DNA of 64,000 nt from Rubrivivax rivuli (lineage in GTDB: Bacteria > Pseudomonadota > Gammaproteobacteria > Burkholderiales > Burkholderiaceae_C): the NCBI RefSeq assembly GCF_004016505.1, contig NZ_SACR01000003.1:248001-312000 (forward strand), written 5' to 3'. Positions 29,611 to 37,764 of this stretch are shown here, piece by piece (position 1 is the first letter of the stretch; each line of letters opens with the position of its first letter). Position numbers and translations under genes: made by a program. The notes beneath the pieces were generated by a model. It did no database searches. It was not told the DNA's origin and saw only the letters and a program-made list of their open reading frames with translations.

Positions 29611-29955
29611 GGCTTGCAGTGCGTCCCGTGCAAGAGAGAACCTGGCCCGGGCCGCCTGCGCGCAAACGCAAGGCGGGCATGGGGCCGCGAGGGTCGGTGG
29701 GGTCGCTGGCTGCAGGCCGTGGGCGCAAGACCACGGTGAGGCGCGGCGCGCCTCAGGCAGGGGAGCAGGGGTGGATCAGAACGATCCGGGCTGAGGCTCT
29801 GACGAGCCCCAGGCATGCGCGTTCAGCCGGTGTGGCGTGCGCAGACCTGCAGGAGCGACCGGGGGGTGTGATCAAGCTTCACCATGGCAGCCTCCTGAAG
29901 GTTGTGGCGGCGGGCACCGCGAGGCCGCGAATGTGCGCCTCGTGGGCCATCACCG
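29611..29955. other. Gap between cyclophilin and rsgA genes with mini-ORF and hairpins
   Basis: This 345-base gap has no normal gene. On the minus strand it carries a 20-codon ORF (29823-29885) with a strong Shine-Dalgarno. It also carries several perfect inverted repeats: a GGATC/GATCC pair around 29772-29787, and GAGGCGC-GGC-GCGCCTC at 29738-29754. None is followed by a T-tract on the minus strand. It may be the leader of rsgA. Confidence 0.4.
29823..29885 (-). CDS. Possible 20-aa leader peptide
   Basis: The ORF begins with ATG at 29885, encodes 20 residues (MVKLDHTPRSLLQVCARHTG), and has AGGAGG five bases upstream, a much better ribosome-binding site than most genes in the window. It ends 212 bases before the rsgA start. 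Nothing else supports it, and no repeated rare codon is seen, so it may be chance. Confidence 0.3.
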   Translation of the reverse strand: MVKLDHTPRSLLQVCARHTG

Positions 29956-30579
29956 TCAACCCCGCACTGCCGCAGCGCGGCGCACGCGCAACACCGCGAT
30001 GGGAGGCTTGGGGTATTGCGTGTCGGCCACGCCGCGCGCGTAGAGCGCCTGCACCACCTCACGCCCGGCCACCACCTGCCCGAAGGCCGCGAAGCCCTGC
30101 CCGTCGGGGTTGCGGCGGCCGCCGAAATCGAGCTCGGGCTGCGCGCCGATGCAGATGAAGTACTCGGCCGTGGCACTGCCTGGAGCGAGCCGTGCCATCG
30201 ACACCGTGCCGTCGAGGTGGCGCAGGCCCGTCATCGCGGTGGTCTCGTGCGCGATGGGCGGGCGCGGTGGCTTGCGCTCGCTGCCCAGGTTCATGCCCCA
30301 CTGCACCACCTCGATCTTGTGGCGCGTCTCGGGGCCTTGGTTCTCGGGCCGCACGATGCGGTAGACGCTGCCGCCATCGAGCAGCGCAGCGTCGACATGC
30401 GCGAGGTAGTTCGCCACCGTGATGGGCGCACGCGCCGGGTTCACGGCGATGGTGAAGCTGCCCAGCGCGGTGTCGACCTGCGTGAGCACCGTGCCCGGCT
30501 CGGTGCCGGGCGTCGAAGACGAAGCACAGCCCGCGGCCAGAGGCCAGGCGGACAGGCTGAGCAGGGTGCGGCGTTGCAT
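29956..30579 (-). CDS. Cyclophilin-type peptidyl-prolyl isomerase, probable lipoprotein
   Basis: This 207-aa protein has a short signal ending LAAGC (Cys about 18), a lipobox. The mature part is a cyclophilin domain: GSFTIAVNPARAPITVANYL, GSVYRIVRPE, GTVSMAR, YFICIGAQPELDFGGR and GFAAFGQVVAG. The usual active-site Phe/Gln positions are partly changed (FFIC-type to YFIC). It probably acts as a periplasmic, membrane-anchored folding helper. The last residues (RVRRAAAVRG) are basic. Confidence 0.85.
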   Translation of the reverse strand: MQRRTLLSLSAWPLAAGCASSSTPGTEPGTVLTQVDTALGSFTIAVNPARAPITVANYLAHVDAALLDGGSVYRIVRPENQGPETRHKIEVVQWGMNLGSERKPPRPPIAHETTAMTGLRHLDGTVSMARLAPGSATAEYFICIGAQPELDFGGRRNPDGQGFAAFGQVVAGREVVQALYARGVADTQYPKPPIAVLRVRRAAAVRG

Positions 30580-30658
30580 GGGCAGGTTTTCCTGTGGCGG
30601 TGTTGTGTGGGGGCGCGCCGGCCCTGGGGTGAGCGCCGGCGCCCGATATGCTGCCTGC

Positions 30659-31345
30659 ATGTGCACCGTGTCTCCATCCGCAGCCGCCCTGCCCGACCCC
30701 ACGCGCCCGGCCCCCGCCACCAGCGCCGAGGGCGTGCGCGTGCTGCATGTCGACGCGCAGCTCATCGTGGCCGAGAAGCCGGCCGGGCTGCTCTCGGTGC
30801 CCGGCCGCGGTGAAGCCGGCCGCGTGAACCTGGCCAGCCATCTGCAGGCGATGTGGCCCGATGCGCTGGTGGTGCACCGGCTGGACATGGGCACCTCGGG
30901 CCTGATGCTGCTGGCGCGCGGCCTGGAGGCGCAGCGCAGGCTCGGTGCCGCTTTCGAGCAGCGCGCAGTGGGCAAACGTTACGAGGCCGTGGTGGAAGGC
31001 TTGATCGAAGCCGAAGAAGGCCGCATCGCCGCGCCCCTGATGGCCGACTGGCCGAACCGGCCGCGACAGAAGGTCGATGCCGAGAACGGCAAACCATCGT
31101 TGACCTACTGGCAGGTGATGGCACGCACGGCAGAGACGACGCGCGTCTCGCTCAAGCCGGTCACCGGCCGCTCGCACCAGCTGCGCGTGCACCTGCAGCA
31201 CATCGGCCACCCCATCCGCGGCGACGAGCTCTACGCGCCGCTGCCGCTGCGCGCCGAGCGCCTGCTGCTGCACGCCGCCGAGATCAGCTTCGCCCATCCG
31301 GCCACCGGTCTGACCCTGCACTTCGCCAGCCCGGCACCTTTCTGA
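30659..31345 (+). CDS. RluA-family pseudouridine synthase
   Basis: This 228-aa protein has the RluA core: IVAEKPAGLLSVPGRG, HRLDMGTSGLMLLAR with the catalytic Asp, KRYEAVVEG, KPVTGRSHQLRVHLQHIGHPIRGDELY. No S4 domain is present, so it resembles RluA itself, which modifies 23S rRNA U746 and tRNA U32; the exact target is inferred. TATGCT ends 7 bases before the ATG and there is no Shine-Dalgarno. Confidence 0.87.
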   Translation: MCTVSPSAAALPDPTRPAPATSAEGVRVLHVDAQLIVAEKPAGLLSVPGRGEAGRVNLASHLQAMWPDALVVHRLDMGTSGLMLLARGLEAQRRLGAAFEQRAVGKRYEAVVEGLIEAEEGRIAAPLMADWPNRPRQKVDAENGKPSLTYWQVMARTAETTRVSLKPVTGRSHQLRVHLQHIGHPIRGDELYAPLPLRAERLLLHAAEISFAHPATGLTLHFASPAPF

Positions 31346-31369
31346 ACCCTTCACCTTCCGACCCTAGCC

Positions 31370-32128
31370 ATGCCTTCAGCCCTGAGCATCGTCACTGGCA
31401 GTTCCCGCGGCCTCGGCCGCGCCGTGGTGGACCAACTGCTGGCGCGCGGCGAGCGTGTGCTCGCCATTTCGCGCGGCCCCACCACCCTGCCTGCGCATCC
31501 CTTGCCCCCCGGCGCCGAGCTGATCGCCTGGCAGGCCGATCTGGCCGAGCCGGCCGCGGTGGCCGAGCGCCTTGGGGCGTGGCTGCGGGCGCAGGACGCG
31601 GCGCAGATCAGCGCGGTGAGCCTCATCAACAACGCAGGCGTCGTGTCTGCGCCGGCGCCTCTGTCAGGCAGCGACATCCACGACTTGCAGCACGCCCTGC
31701 GCGTGGGCCTCGAAGCACCCTTGCTGCTGAGCGCGGCCTTCCTGCGCGCCACCGCGGCTTGGGCCTGCCCGCGCAAGCTGATGCTGGTGTCGTCGGGCGT
31801 CGGTCGGCGTGCGATCGCCGGCAGCGCGACCTATGGCGCTGCCAAGGCGGGCATGGACCACCTCGCGCGGGCGCTGGCCTTGGAAGAAGCGCAGGTGCCC
31901 AACGGCGCCCGGGTTGTGTCACTGGCGCCGGGCGTCATCGACACCGACATGCAGTTGCGCTTGCGCAGCGCCGATCCTGCCGTGTTCCCGGAGGTGGTTC
32001 GCTTCCGCGGCTTGAAGGACGGCGGCCACCTGGACAGCCCGCCCGAGGCGGCTGCCAAACTGCTGCGCGCACTGGACCGGGCCGACTACGGCGATCAGCC
32101 CGTCAGCGACGTGCGGGAGCTGCCATGA
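31370..32128 (+). CDS. SDR-family oxidoreductase (sepiapterin reductase-like)
   Basis: This 252-aa short-chain dehydrogenase has the nucleotide loop TGSSRGLG, structural SLINNAGVV, catalytic Ser in LMLVSSGVG, and the YGAAKAG Tyr/Lys pair (S-Y-K). The loop and the LAPGVIDTDMQ end resemble sepiapterin reductase and benzil reductase-like SDRs, which use NADPH. It overlaps the cupin gene by 4 bases. Substrate unknown. Confidence 0.85.
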   Translation: MPSALSIVTGSSRGLGRAVVDQLLARGERVLAISRGPTTLPAHPLPPGAELIAWQADLAEPAAVAERLGAWLRAQDAAQISAVSLINNAGVVSAPAPLSGSDIHDLQHALRVGLEAPLLLSAAFLRATAAWACPRKLMLVSSGVGRRAIAGSATYGAAKAGMDHLARALALEEAQVPNGARVVSLAPGVIDTDMQLRLRSADPAVFPEVVRFRGLKDGGHLDSPPEAAAKLLRALDRADYGDQPVSDVRELP

Positions 32129-32625
32129 GCCCCGAACGCTGCGCCGAACTGATCGCCACGCTGGGCCTGCAGCCGCACCCCGAAGGCGGCCACTACGGCG
32201 AAGTCTTCCGCTCCGCGCTGCCCGTGCGGCCAGCCGACGGACGCGAGGGCCGCATCGCGCTGACCACCATCGATTTCCTTCTGCAGCCCGGCCAGTGCTC
32301 GGCCTGGCACCGCGTGGCCTCCGACGAGGTGTGGCACCTGCTCGAAGGCCAGGGTCTGCGCTTGTGGCTGGCGCCGCCCGACCTTTCGGCCTTCACCCAC
32401 GTCGATCTCGGTCCCGTGGCGGCCGTACAGCGCCCGCGTCATGTCGTGCCGGCCGGCTGGTGGCAGGCGGCAGAGCCGCTGGGTGGCGGGGCCTACGTCG
32501 GCGCCACCGTGGGGCCGGGGTTCGAGTTCGCCGATTTCAGCTTCGGCCGCGAAGATGCGGCTTTCCGCGCCGCCTTGCAGAACCAGCCGCCGGGCACGCT
32601 TCCGGACCTGCAGCGCCTGCTGTAG
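32125..32625 (+). CDS. Cupin-fold protein (DUF985 family)
   Basis: This 166-aa single-domain cupin begins LIATLGLQPHPEGGHYGEVFRS, the start pattern of DUF985, followed by LLQPGQCSAWHRVASDEVWHLLEGQ and VVPAGWWQAA. The His/Glu residues of the second block could bind a metal or sugar. Its ATG overlaps the SDR stop by 4 bases, so the two are likely co-translated. It converges with the S10 peptidase gene, 7 bases apart. Confidence 0.82.
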   Translation: MSPERCAELIATLGLQPHPEGGHYGEVFRSALPVRPADGREGRIALTTIDFLLQPGQCSAWHRVASDEVWHLLEGQGLRLWLAPPDLSAFTHVDLGPVAAVQRPRHVVPAGWWQAAEPLGGGAYVGATVGPGFEFADFSFGREDAAFRAALQNQPPGTLPDLQRLL

Positions 32626-32632
32626 CGCAGCG

Positions 32633-34135
32633 TCAAGCCAGCCAGGCCGCCAGGTCGGTCTTGAGCTGGCGCAGATCGGCCTGGCGCGTGTACATCATGT
32701 GGCCGGCGTCGTAGTAGCGGTGGGTCACGCGGGCGAGCACGCTGGCCGGCACGTTCAGCTGCGCCAGACTCCAGTCGCTGGCGCTGTAGGGTGTGCCAAG
32801 GTCGTAGCGGCCGCTGGCGGCCAGCACCTTCAGGTGCGGGTTGCGGCGCAGCGCGCGGGCCAGGTCGGGGCTGGTGCTGCAGAAGCCCATGCTGCCACGG
32901 CCGCCGCCCTCGCCGCGCGCCCACTGCCAGCCACCGTTGACCTCGTAGCTGAGCACGTTGTAGCGGTGCTCCAGGTCGATGGCCAGCGTGCCGCGGTAGT
33001 AGGCCAGCGCGGCCATCGTGTAGGGGCCGGCGATGGCCTCGATGCCGGGGTCGAACTCCATCTCGCTGGCGCGGCTGGCCGCCGCCGGGCCGGTGCCGCG
33101 CGCCTCCAGCCGGCCGACCACTTGGCCGCGCGCACGCAAGGCCTCGGTGAAGTAGCAGCGGTCGCTGATGCGCAGGTTCTGTTCTTCCACCAGCGTGCGC
33201 GGCAGGCCGGTGAGCTCGGCCACGCGGCGCGCCACGGCGCTGCGGCGCTTGTCGCTCAGGCGGGCGCCAGCCTGCAGGGCGCTGACGTAGTCGTCCTGCA
33301 CGAAGGCCTCGGCGGCGGCGCGTGCGGCTTCGGGGCTGGCGGCCTGCGGGCCGCTCAGCAGCCCGTGGTACTGCGAGACGTTGGCAAAGGCCGGCAGGAA
33401 CAGGCTGTAGGGCAGGTCGTTGGCCGGCGCGAACGCGATGCTCTGCAGGTCCATCGCACAAGAGACCAGGATCACGCCGCTGAGCACTGCGCCCAGGCTC
33501 TGCATCTTGTCGGCCAGGCCGGCGCCGCGCGTGGTGCCGTAGCTCTCGCCGGCCAGGAAGAGCGGCGAGCTCCAGCGCTGGTGGCGCGTGAGCCAGCCGC
33601 GCATCACTTCCGTCAGCGCCTCGATGTCGCCGTCCACCGACAGGTGCTTCTTGCGCGCCTTCTCGCTGGCGCTCAAGGACCAGCCGGTGTGCGGCGGGTC
33701 GATGAAGACGAGGTCGAAGTGCTCGAACCAGCTGTGCGGGTTGTCTTCCACCGCGTAGGGGGGCAGCGGCATGCTGCCGTCATCGGGCACCACCACGCGT
33801 TTCGGGCCCAGTGCGCCGAACTGCAGCCAGATGCTGGCCGAGCCCGGGCCACCGTTGAAGGCGAAACACACCGGCCGCGTCTTCGTGTCGGCGTCTTGCA
33901 GCAGGTAGGCGGTGGTCATCACAGCGCCCTCGGGCTCGCCGGCCGCGCCGGCCAGGCCCCCGGGCAGCACGGGCATGAAGGCGGCGCTGACGCGGTAATC
34001 GAGCACGCGCCCGCCGAGGGTGATCTGCGCCGTGCTTTCCGCTGCGGGGCGCGCCAGCAGCTTGTCGACCAGGGCTCTCAGGCGCTTGGCGTCGTCGTCG
34101 GGGGTGGCTGGGGTGGCGGGGGTCGCGTCGGCCAT
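32633..34135 (-). CDS. S10 serine carboxypeptidase-like protein
   Basis: This 500-aa alpha/beta hydrolase is of the S10 family. It has the oxyanion region FNGGPGSASIWLQ, the nucleophile Ser in FLAGESYGT, the Asp in ASGRYDLGTPY and the His in YDAGHMMYT. The triad is intact. There is no signal peptide: the N-terminus is ATPATPATPDDDAKR, whereas most S10 enzymes are secreted. Length fits the family. It may act on small peptides or acyl groups in the cytoplasm, or use another export route. Confidence 0.82.
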   Translation of the reverse strand: MADATPATPATPDDDAKRLRALVDKLLARPAAESTAQITLGGRVLDYRVSAAFMPVLPGGLAGAAGEPEGAVMTTAYLLQDADTKTRPVCFAFNGGPGSASIWLQFGALGPKRVVVPDDGSMPLPPYAVEDNPHSWFEHFDLVFIDPPHTGWSLSASEKARKKHLSVDGDIEALTEVMRGWLTRHQRWSSPLFLAGESYGTTRGAGLADKMQSLGAVLSGVILVSCAMDLQSIAFAPANDLPYSLFLPAFANVSQYHGLLSGPQAASPEAARAAAEAFVQDDYVSALQAGARLSDKRRSAVARRVAELTGLPRTLVEEQNLRISDRCYFTEALRARGQVVGRLEARGTGPAAASRASEMEFDPGIEAIAGPYTMAALAYYRGTLAIDLEHRYNVLSYEVNGGWQWARGEGGGRGSMGFCSTSPDLARALRRNPHLKVLAASGRYDLGTPYSASDWSLAQLNVPASVLARVTHRYYDAGHMMYTRQADLRQLKTDLAAWLA

Positions 34136-34195
34136 GGTCGGAGGTGTCGGTTGGAGGGGTGGACGTGGAAGAGGAGGATAGGCCAGCCGCGCGTC

Positions 34196-35200
34196 TCAGG
34201 CGCCCGTGCCGGCCAGCAAGGCGCCATAGCGCGCGATGTCGACGTTGCCGCCGCTGAGGATGACGCCCACGCGTCGGCCATGCGCCTGCACCACGCCGTG
34301 CATCAGCGCGGCAGCGCCCAGCACGCCGGTGGGTTCCAGCACCAGCTTCAGGCGTTCGGCGAAGAATCGCATCGTCTCGACGAGTTGCGCATCGTTCACC
34401 GTTTCGATGCGGTTCACCAAACGCTGGATGACGGGGAAGGTCAACGTGCCGCTGTGCTGCGTCTGCGCGCCATCGGCGATGGTCTTGGGGGTGTCGATGT
34501 GCACGATGCGGCCCTGGGCCAGGCTCTGCTGCGTGTCGTTGCCGGCCTCGGGCTCGACACCGATGACCTCGATACCCGGGCTCAGGTGGTGCGCGGCGAC
34601 GGCGCAGCCGCTGATGAGGCCGCCGCCGCCCACGCAGACGAGCAGCACGTCGAGCGGACCGGTTTCCTGCAGCAGTTCCCACGCGGCCGTGCCCTGCCCA
34701 GCCATCACGTGCGGGTGGTCGTAGGGCGGGATCAGCGTCATGCCGCGCTCTTGCGCCAGCTTTCGGCCGATGGCCTCGCGGTCTTCGGTGTAACGGTCGT
34801 AGAGCACCACCTCGCTCGCCTGCTGGCCCACCTGGTAGCCGCGCGTGGCGGCGAGCTTGGCCGCGGGCGAGTCTTGGGGCATCACGATGACCGAGGGCAT
34901 GCCGAGCAGCCGCGCCGACAACGCGATGGCCTGCGCGTGGTTGCCCGAACTGAAGGCGATGACGCCGGCCTGCCGCTGCTGCGGCGTGAACTGCGCCAGC
35001 GCGTTGTAGGCACCGCGGAACTTAAAGGCTCCCATGCGCTGCAGGTTCTCGGCCTTGAAGAAGACCTGGGCGCCGGTGGCCTCGTCGACCGTGCGCGAGG
35101 TGATCACGGGCGTGCGGTGGGCCACGCCCTGCAGCCGCGCGGCGGCGGCTTCGACGTCGGCGGCGTTGATGGCGAGCGCAGCGGTGTTGTCGGTCGTCAT
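34196..35200 (-). CDS. PLP-dependent threonine / hydroxyaspartate ammonia-lyase (serine racemase-like)
   Basis: This 334-aa fold-type II enzyme has KAENLQRMGAFKFRGAYNAL with the PLP lysine, the phosphate/substrate loop FSSGNHAQA, the glycine loop CVGGGGLISG and VILSGGNVD near the end. It lacks the C-terminal regulatory domain of IlvA, so it is of the serine-racemase / catabolic threonine deaminase / threo-3-hydroxyaspartate lyase size. It starts 8 bases after the dioxygenase stop, suggesting it acts on a beta-hydroxy amino acid made by that enzyme. The actual substrate is unproven. Confidence 0.83.
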   Translation of the reverse strand: MTTDNTAALAINAADVEAAAARLQGVAHRTPVITSRTVDEATGAQVFFKAENLQRMGAFKFRGAYNALAQFTPQQRQAGVIAFSSGNHAQAIALSARLLGMPSVIVMPQDSPAAKLAATRGYQVGQQASEVVLYDRYTEDREAIGRKLAQERGMTLIPPYDHPHVMAGQGTAAWELLQETGPLDVLLVCVGGGGLISGCAVAAHHLSPGIEVIGVEPEAGNDTQQSLAQGRIVHIDTPKTIADGAQTQHSGTLTFPVIQRLVNRIETVNDAQLVETMRFFAERLKLVLEPTGVLGAAALMHGVVQAHGRRVGVILSGGNVDIARYGALLAGTGA

Positions 35201-35208
35201 GGTTCGGA

Positions 35209-35964
35209 TCAGGCCGCGGCCGGGCCTTGGAAGCCGCCGCGGCGGTAGGTGAGCACGAGGGTGTCGCGCCAGGCCGGCTGGCTGGCATCGACGGGCTGGA
35301 TGGGTGTGGTTTCGTGGATCACGCGCTCGTCGTCGAGCAGCAGCACGCTGAAGGGCTCGCGCAGCGTGAAGCGCACGCCCTGCGGGCCGCGCGCATCGAA
35401 GACGCGGGTCTCGCCGCCCTTGACGTTGTGGCGGTCGATGATCAGCACCGCGACGAGGTCGACCCCGTCGCGGTGCGCGCCCTCGGGCGTGGGGCGGCCG
35501 ATGCCGCCTTCGGTGTCGATGCGGAAAGGGTGGGCCTCGACAAACCAGTTTTCCGGGCCCGGGCCTGCCCCGCGCAGGGCATCGGCCACGCCGGCCAGGC
35601 CCTGGAGCAGTTGCGCCCAGGCCGGGTCTTGCTGCAGGGCGGCCGGCAAGGGCTCGAACCAGCGCTCGTAGCCCCCGTGCAGGGCGTTGTACTCCACGGG
35701 TTGCCAATGCGCGCGGTGCGGCTCGGCTTGCAGGCTGCGGGCGCTGACACGGAAGCAGCCGTGTCGTCGCTTGCGGTAGCGGCCGCCATCACGCAGGTGG
35801 GGGTCGGGCGGCAAGGCCGGCCACAGGGGCTGCCAGGCCTGCCAGGCGGGAAGCGCAGCGCCGCAAAGGCGTGCCAGCGCGGGGGCGTCCAGCACGGCCC
35901 AGCCGGCGGTGGCCAGCTGGGCGGGCAGATCGTCCAGCGCGGTGAGAGGGGGCGGTGGGTGCAT
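35209..35964 (-). CDS. 2-oxoglutarate/Fe(II) dioxygenase (PF10014-like amino-acid hydroxylase)
   Basis: This 251-aa protein has a non-heme iron facial triad: EGAHRDGVD supplies His-x-Asp and ERVIHETTP the second His. The Arg in LTYRRGGF is placed to bind 2-oxoglutarate. Overall order (RYRKRRHGCFRV, EAHPFRID, TPEGAHRDG) resembles the 2OG-Fe dioxygenase family that hydroxylates free L-amino acids such as isoleucine. It is the first gene of a two-gene unit with the PLP lyase. Confidence 0.75.
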   Translation of the reverse strand: MHPPPPLTALDDLPAQLATAGWAVLDAPALARLCGAALPAWQAWQPLWPALPPDPHLRDGGRYRKRRHGCFRVSARSLQAEPHRAHWQPVEYNALHGGYERWFEPLPAALQQDPAWAQLLQGLAGVADALRGAGPGPENWFVEAHPFRIDTEGGIGRPTPEGAHRDGVDLVAVLIIDRHNVKGGETRVFDARGPQGVRFTLREPFSVLLLDDERVIHETTPIQPVDASQPAWRDTLVLTYRRGGFQGPAAA

Positions 35965-36058
35965 GCGGAATCAGGGCCGAGGAAGTACCAACGGGGGTGC
36001 GGCCAGGGTCTCGGGAGGGGTCTGCGGCGGGCCGCCGCCTACCCCAACCGGGCGCCTG

Positions 36059-36082
36059 CGATTGGAGTCGTGCCTCCAATCG
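36059..36082. repeat. Perfect 9-base inverted repeat between divergent genes
   Basis: CGATTGGAG (36059-36067) and CTCCAATCG (36074-36082) are exact reverse complements with a 6-base spacer. They lie between the dioxygenase gene (minus) and the 75-aa gene (plus). The size and symmetry fit a dimeric repressor site. No T-tract follows on either strand, so a terminator is less likely. Confidence 0.55.
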
Positions 36083-36128
36083 GCTGTCAGCAAGACGAGG
36101 GCTGGCCGCGTTATGGTGCCTGCTGACC

Positions 36129-36356
36129 ATGCGCCCCACCCTGCCCCCGACCACCGCGCCCAGTTGCCTGGTGGAGATCATCGAGCTCAAGTGGCTGCTG
36201 CGTGGCCATGGCATCGACCTTCACGTCGAACGCCTGCAAAGCGACCCCGAGTATGCCCGGCAGACGCTGGACACCGCGGCGGCCTTGCCCCATGCCCCGC
36301 TGCGCGCCGCTGCCGCGCGGCTGCGTGTCTTTCTCCTGGGGTCGCAGCCCGGCTGA
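36129..36356 (+). CDS. Small conserved hypothetical protein
   Basis: This 75-aa protein starts at ATG 36129 inside a longer open frame. It contains CLVEIIELKWLLRGHGIDLHVERLQSDPEYARQ, a helix-rich block that I recall from other Burkholderiales small proteins, then an Ala-rich helix. No signal, membrane segment or catalytic motif is seen. Function unknown. Confidence 0.55.
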   Translation: MRPTLPPTTAPSCLVEIIELKWLLRGHGIDLHVERLQSDPEYARQTLDTAAALPHAPLRAAAARLRVFLLGSQPG

Positions 36357-36462
36357 CCGGCGAAGCCTGCCCATTGGGGCGGGTCCGGGTTTGCCGCCCT
36401 GTTGGCCAGGCCTGCGCGCGGCGTAGGATGAACCGGCGAAGCGCTTCGTCCGGAGGTTTGCC

Positions 36463-37671
36463 ATGCATCCTGCCCTGAACCGCAGCCTGCCACGCCCCGC
36501 ATGGGGTCGCCTGTGGGGCCGGGTGGCCCTGCCGCTGGTCTTGGCCGCCAGCGGCCTGGTGGGGTGCGCCGTCGCCCCGCCGGCCGCAACGCCTGCGGCT
36601 GCGCTGCTGCAGGACAGCCTCTACCCCGGGGCGCCGGCTGCCGTCGACGTGTCGGGCGTGCTCGCCATGAGCCCGGCCATGCGGCAGTACCTCAGCACCG
36701 AACTGTCCGGCCTGGACAACGCGCCCGACCGCCGCCAAGCCCTGCTGGCCGCCCTGCGTGAACAGGGGCGGCTCAAGCTCGACTACGACGATGGCGACAC
36801 GCGCAACGCGGCCGAGGCCTTCGACAAGCGGGCCGGGCACTGCCTCTCGCTCGTGGTGATGACGGCCGCCTTTGCCAAGCACCTGGGTCTGCCGGTGCGC
36901 TACCAGCAGGTGCATGTGCGACCGAACTACAGCCGCGCCAACAGCCTGACCTTTGCCAGCGGCCACGTGAACATCGTGCTGACGGCCTTGCCCACCGATG
37001 GCCCCGGCCGCAGCACCGCTGGCGAAGACCTGACGGTCGACTTCGTGACGCCCGAGGAACTGCGCGGGGCCCGGATCGAGCCCATCTCCGAAGCCCGTGT
37101 GCTGGCGATGTTCCTGAACAACCGGGCCGCCGAGCAACTGGCAGCGGGCCGGCCTGCCGAGGCCTATGCATGGGCGCGTGCCGCCGTGCTGCAAGACCCC
37201 AGCTACCTGGGTGCCGTCAACACCCTGGCCGTGATCTACCTGCGCAGCGGCCACCACGCTGCGGCCGAACAGGCGCTGCAAAGCGTGCTGGCCCGCGCGC
37301 CCGATGATGTGCCCGCCGTCTCCAACCTCATCGCCACCCTCGCGGCCGCCGGGCGCCAGGCCGAGGCGGCACCCTACCGGCGGCGCCTGGCGATGCTGCA
37401 ACGCCACCCGCCCTTCCATTTCCTCGACCTCGGCGTCGCGGCCCTGCAGAAGGGCGATCTGCGCCAGGCGCGCTCGCACTTCGAACGTGAACTGCGGCGT
37501 CAGCCCTTCCAGCACGAAGCCCACTACTGGGCCGGCGTGGCCGATGCGCTGCTGGGCGACCCGGCCTCGGCGGAAGAACACCTGCGCCGCGCCATCGAGC
37601 ACAGCGGCAACCCGACGCTGGGCGCCCGCTACAGCGCGAAGCTGGCGGCCTTGAAGAGGCAGGCCCTGTAG
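36463..37671 (+). CDS. Lipoprotein with transglutaminase-like domain and TPR repeats
   Basis: This 402-aa protein has a signal peptide ending SGLVGC (Cys about 35), so it is a lipoprotein. Residues about 75-200 look like a bacterial transglutaminase-like cysteine-peptidase fold: KRAGHCLSLVVMTAAFAKHLGLPVRYQQV with a Cys and a later His in ASGHVNIVL. From about 215 to the end there are four to five TPR-like helical pairs (AYAWARAAVLQDPSY, AAEQALQSVLARAPDD, ARSHFERELRRQP). GGAGG precedes the ATG by 6 bases. Its role may be scaffolding in the envelope. Confidence 0.75.
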   Translation: MHPALNRSLPRPAWGRLWGRVALPLVLAASGLVGCAVAPPAATPAAALLQDSLYPGAPAAVDVSGVLAMSPAMRQYLSTELSGLDNAPDRRQALLAALREQGRLKLDYDDGDTRNAAEAFDKRAGHCLSLVVMTAAFAKHLGLPVRYQQVHVRPNYSRANSLTFASGHVNIVLTALPTDGPGRSTAGEDLTVDFVTPEELRGARIEPISEARVLAMFLNNRAAEQLAAGRPAEAYAWARAAVLQDPSYLGAVNTLAVIYLRSGHHAAAEQALQSVLARAPDDVPAVSNLIATLAAAGRQAEAAPYRRRLAMLQRHPPFHFLDLGVAALQKGDLRQARSHFERELRRQPFQHEAHYWAGVADALLGDPASAEEHLRRAIEHSGNPTLGARYSAKLAALKRQAL

Positions 37672-37764
37672 CCCGCGGGTCCGGGTTGCCAAGCGGCCCG
37701 GCGATGTGCGGTCTTCACGGCGCCGCCAAGGGGCCGTCAGGCGCAGCGGTTACGCTGGCGCCCC

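Noticed and set aside
32441..35248. A 935-codon plus-strand frame
   Set aside because: It is antisense to the S10 peptidase and PLP lyase genes and has biased, motif-free composition.
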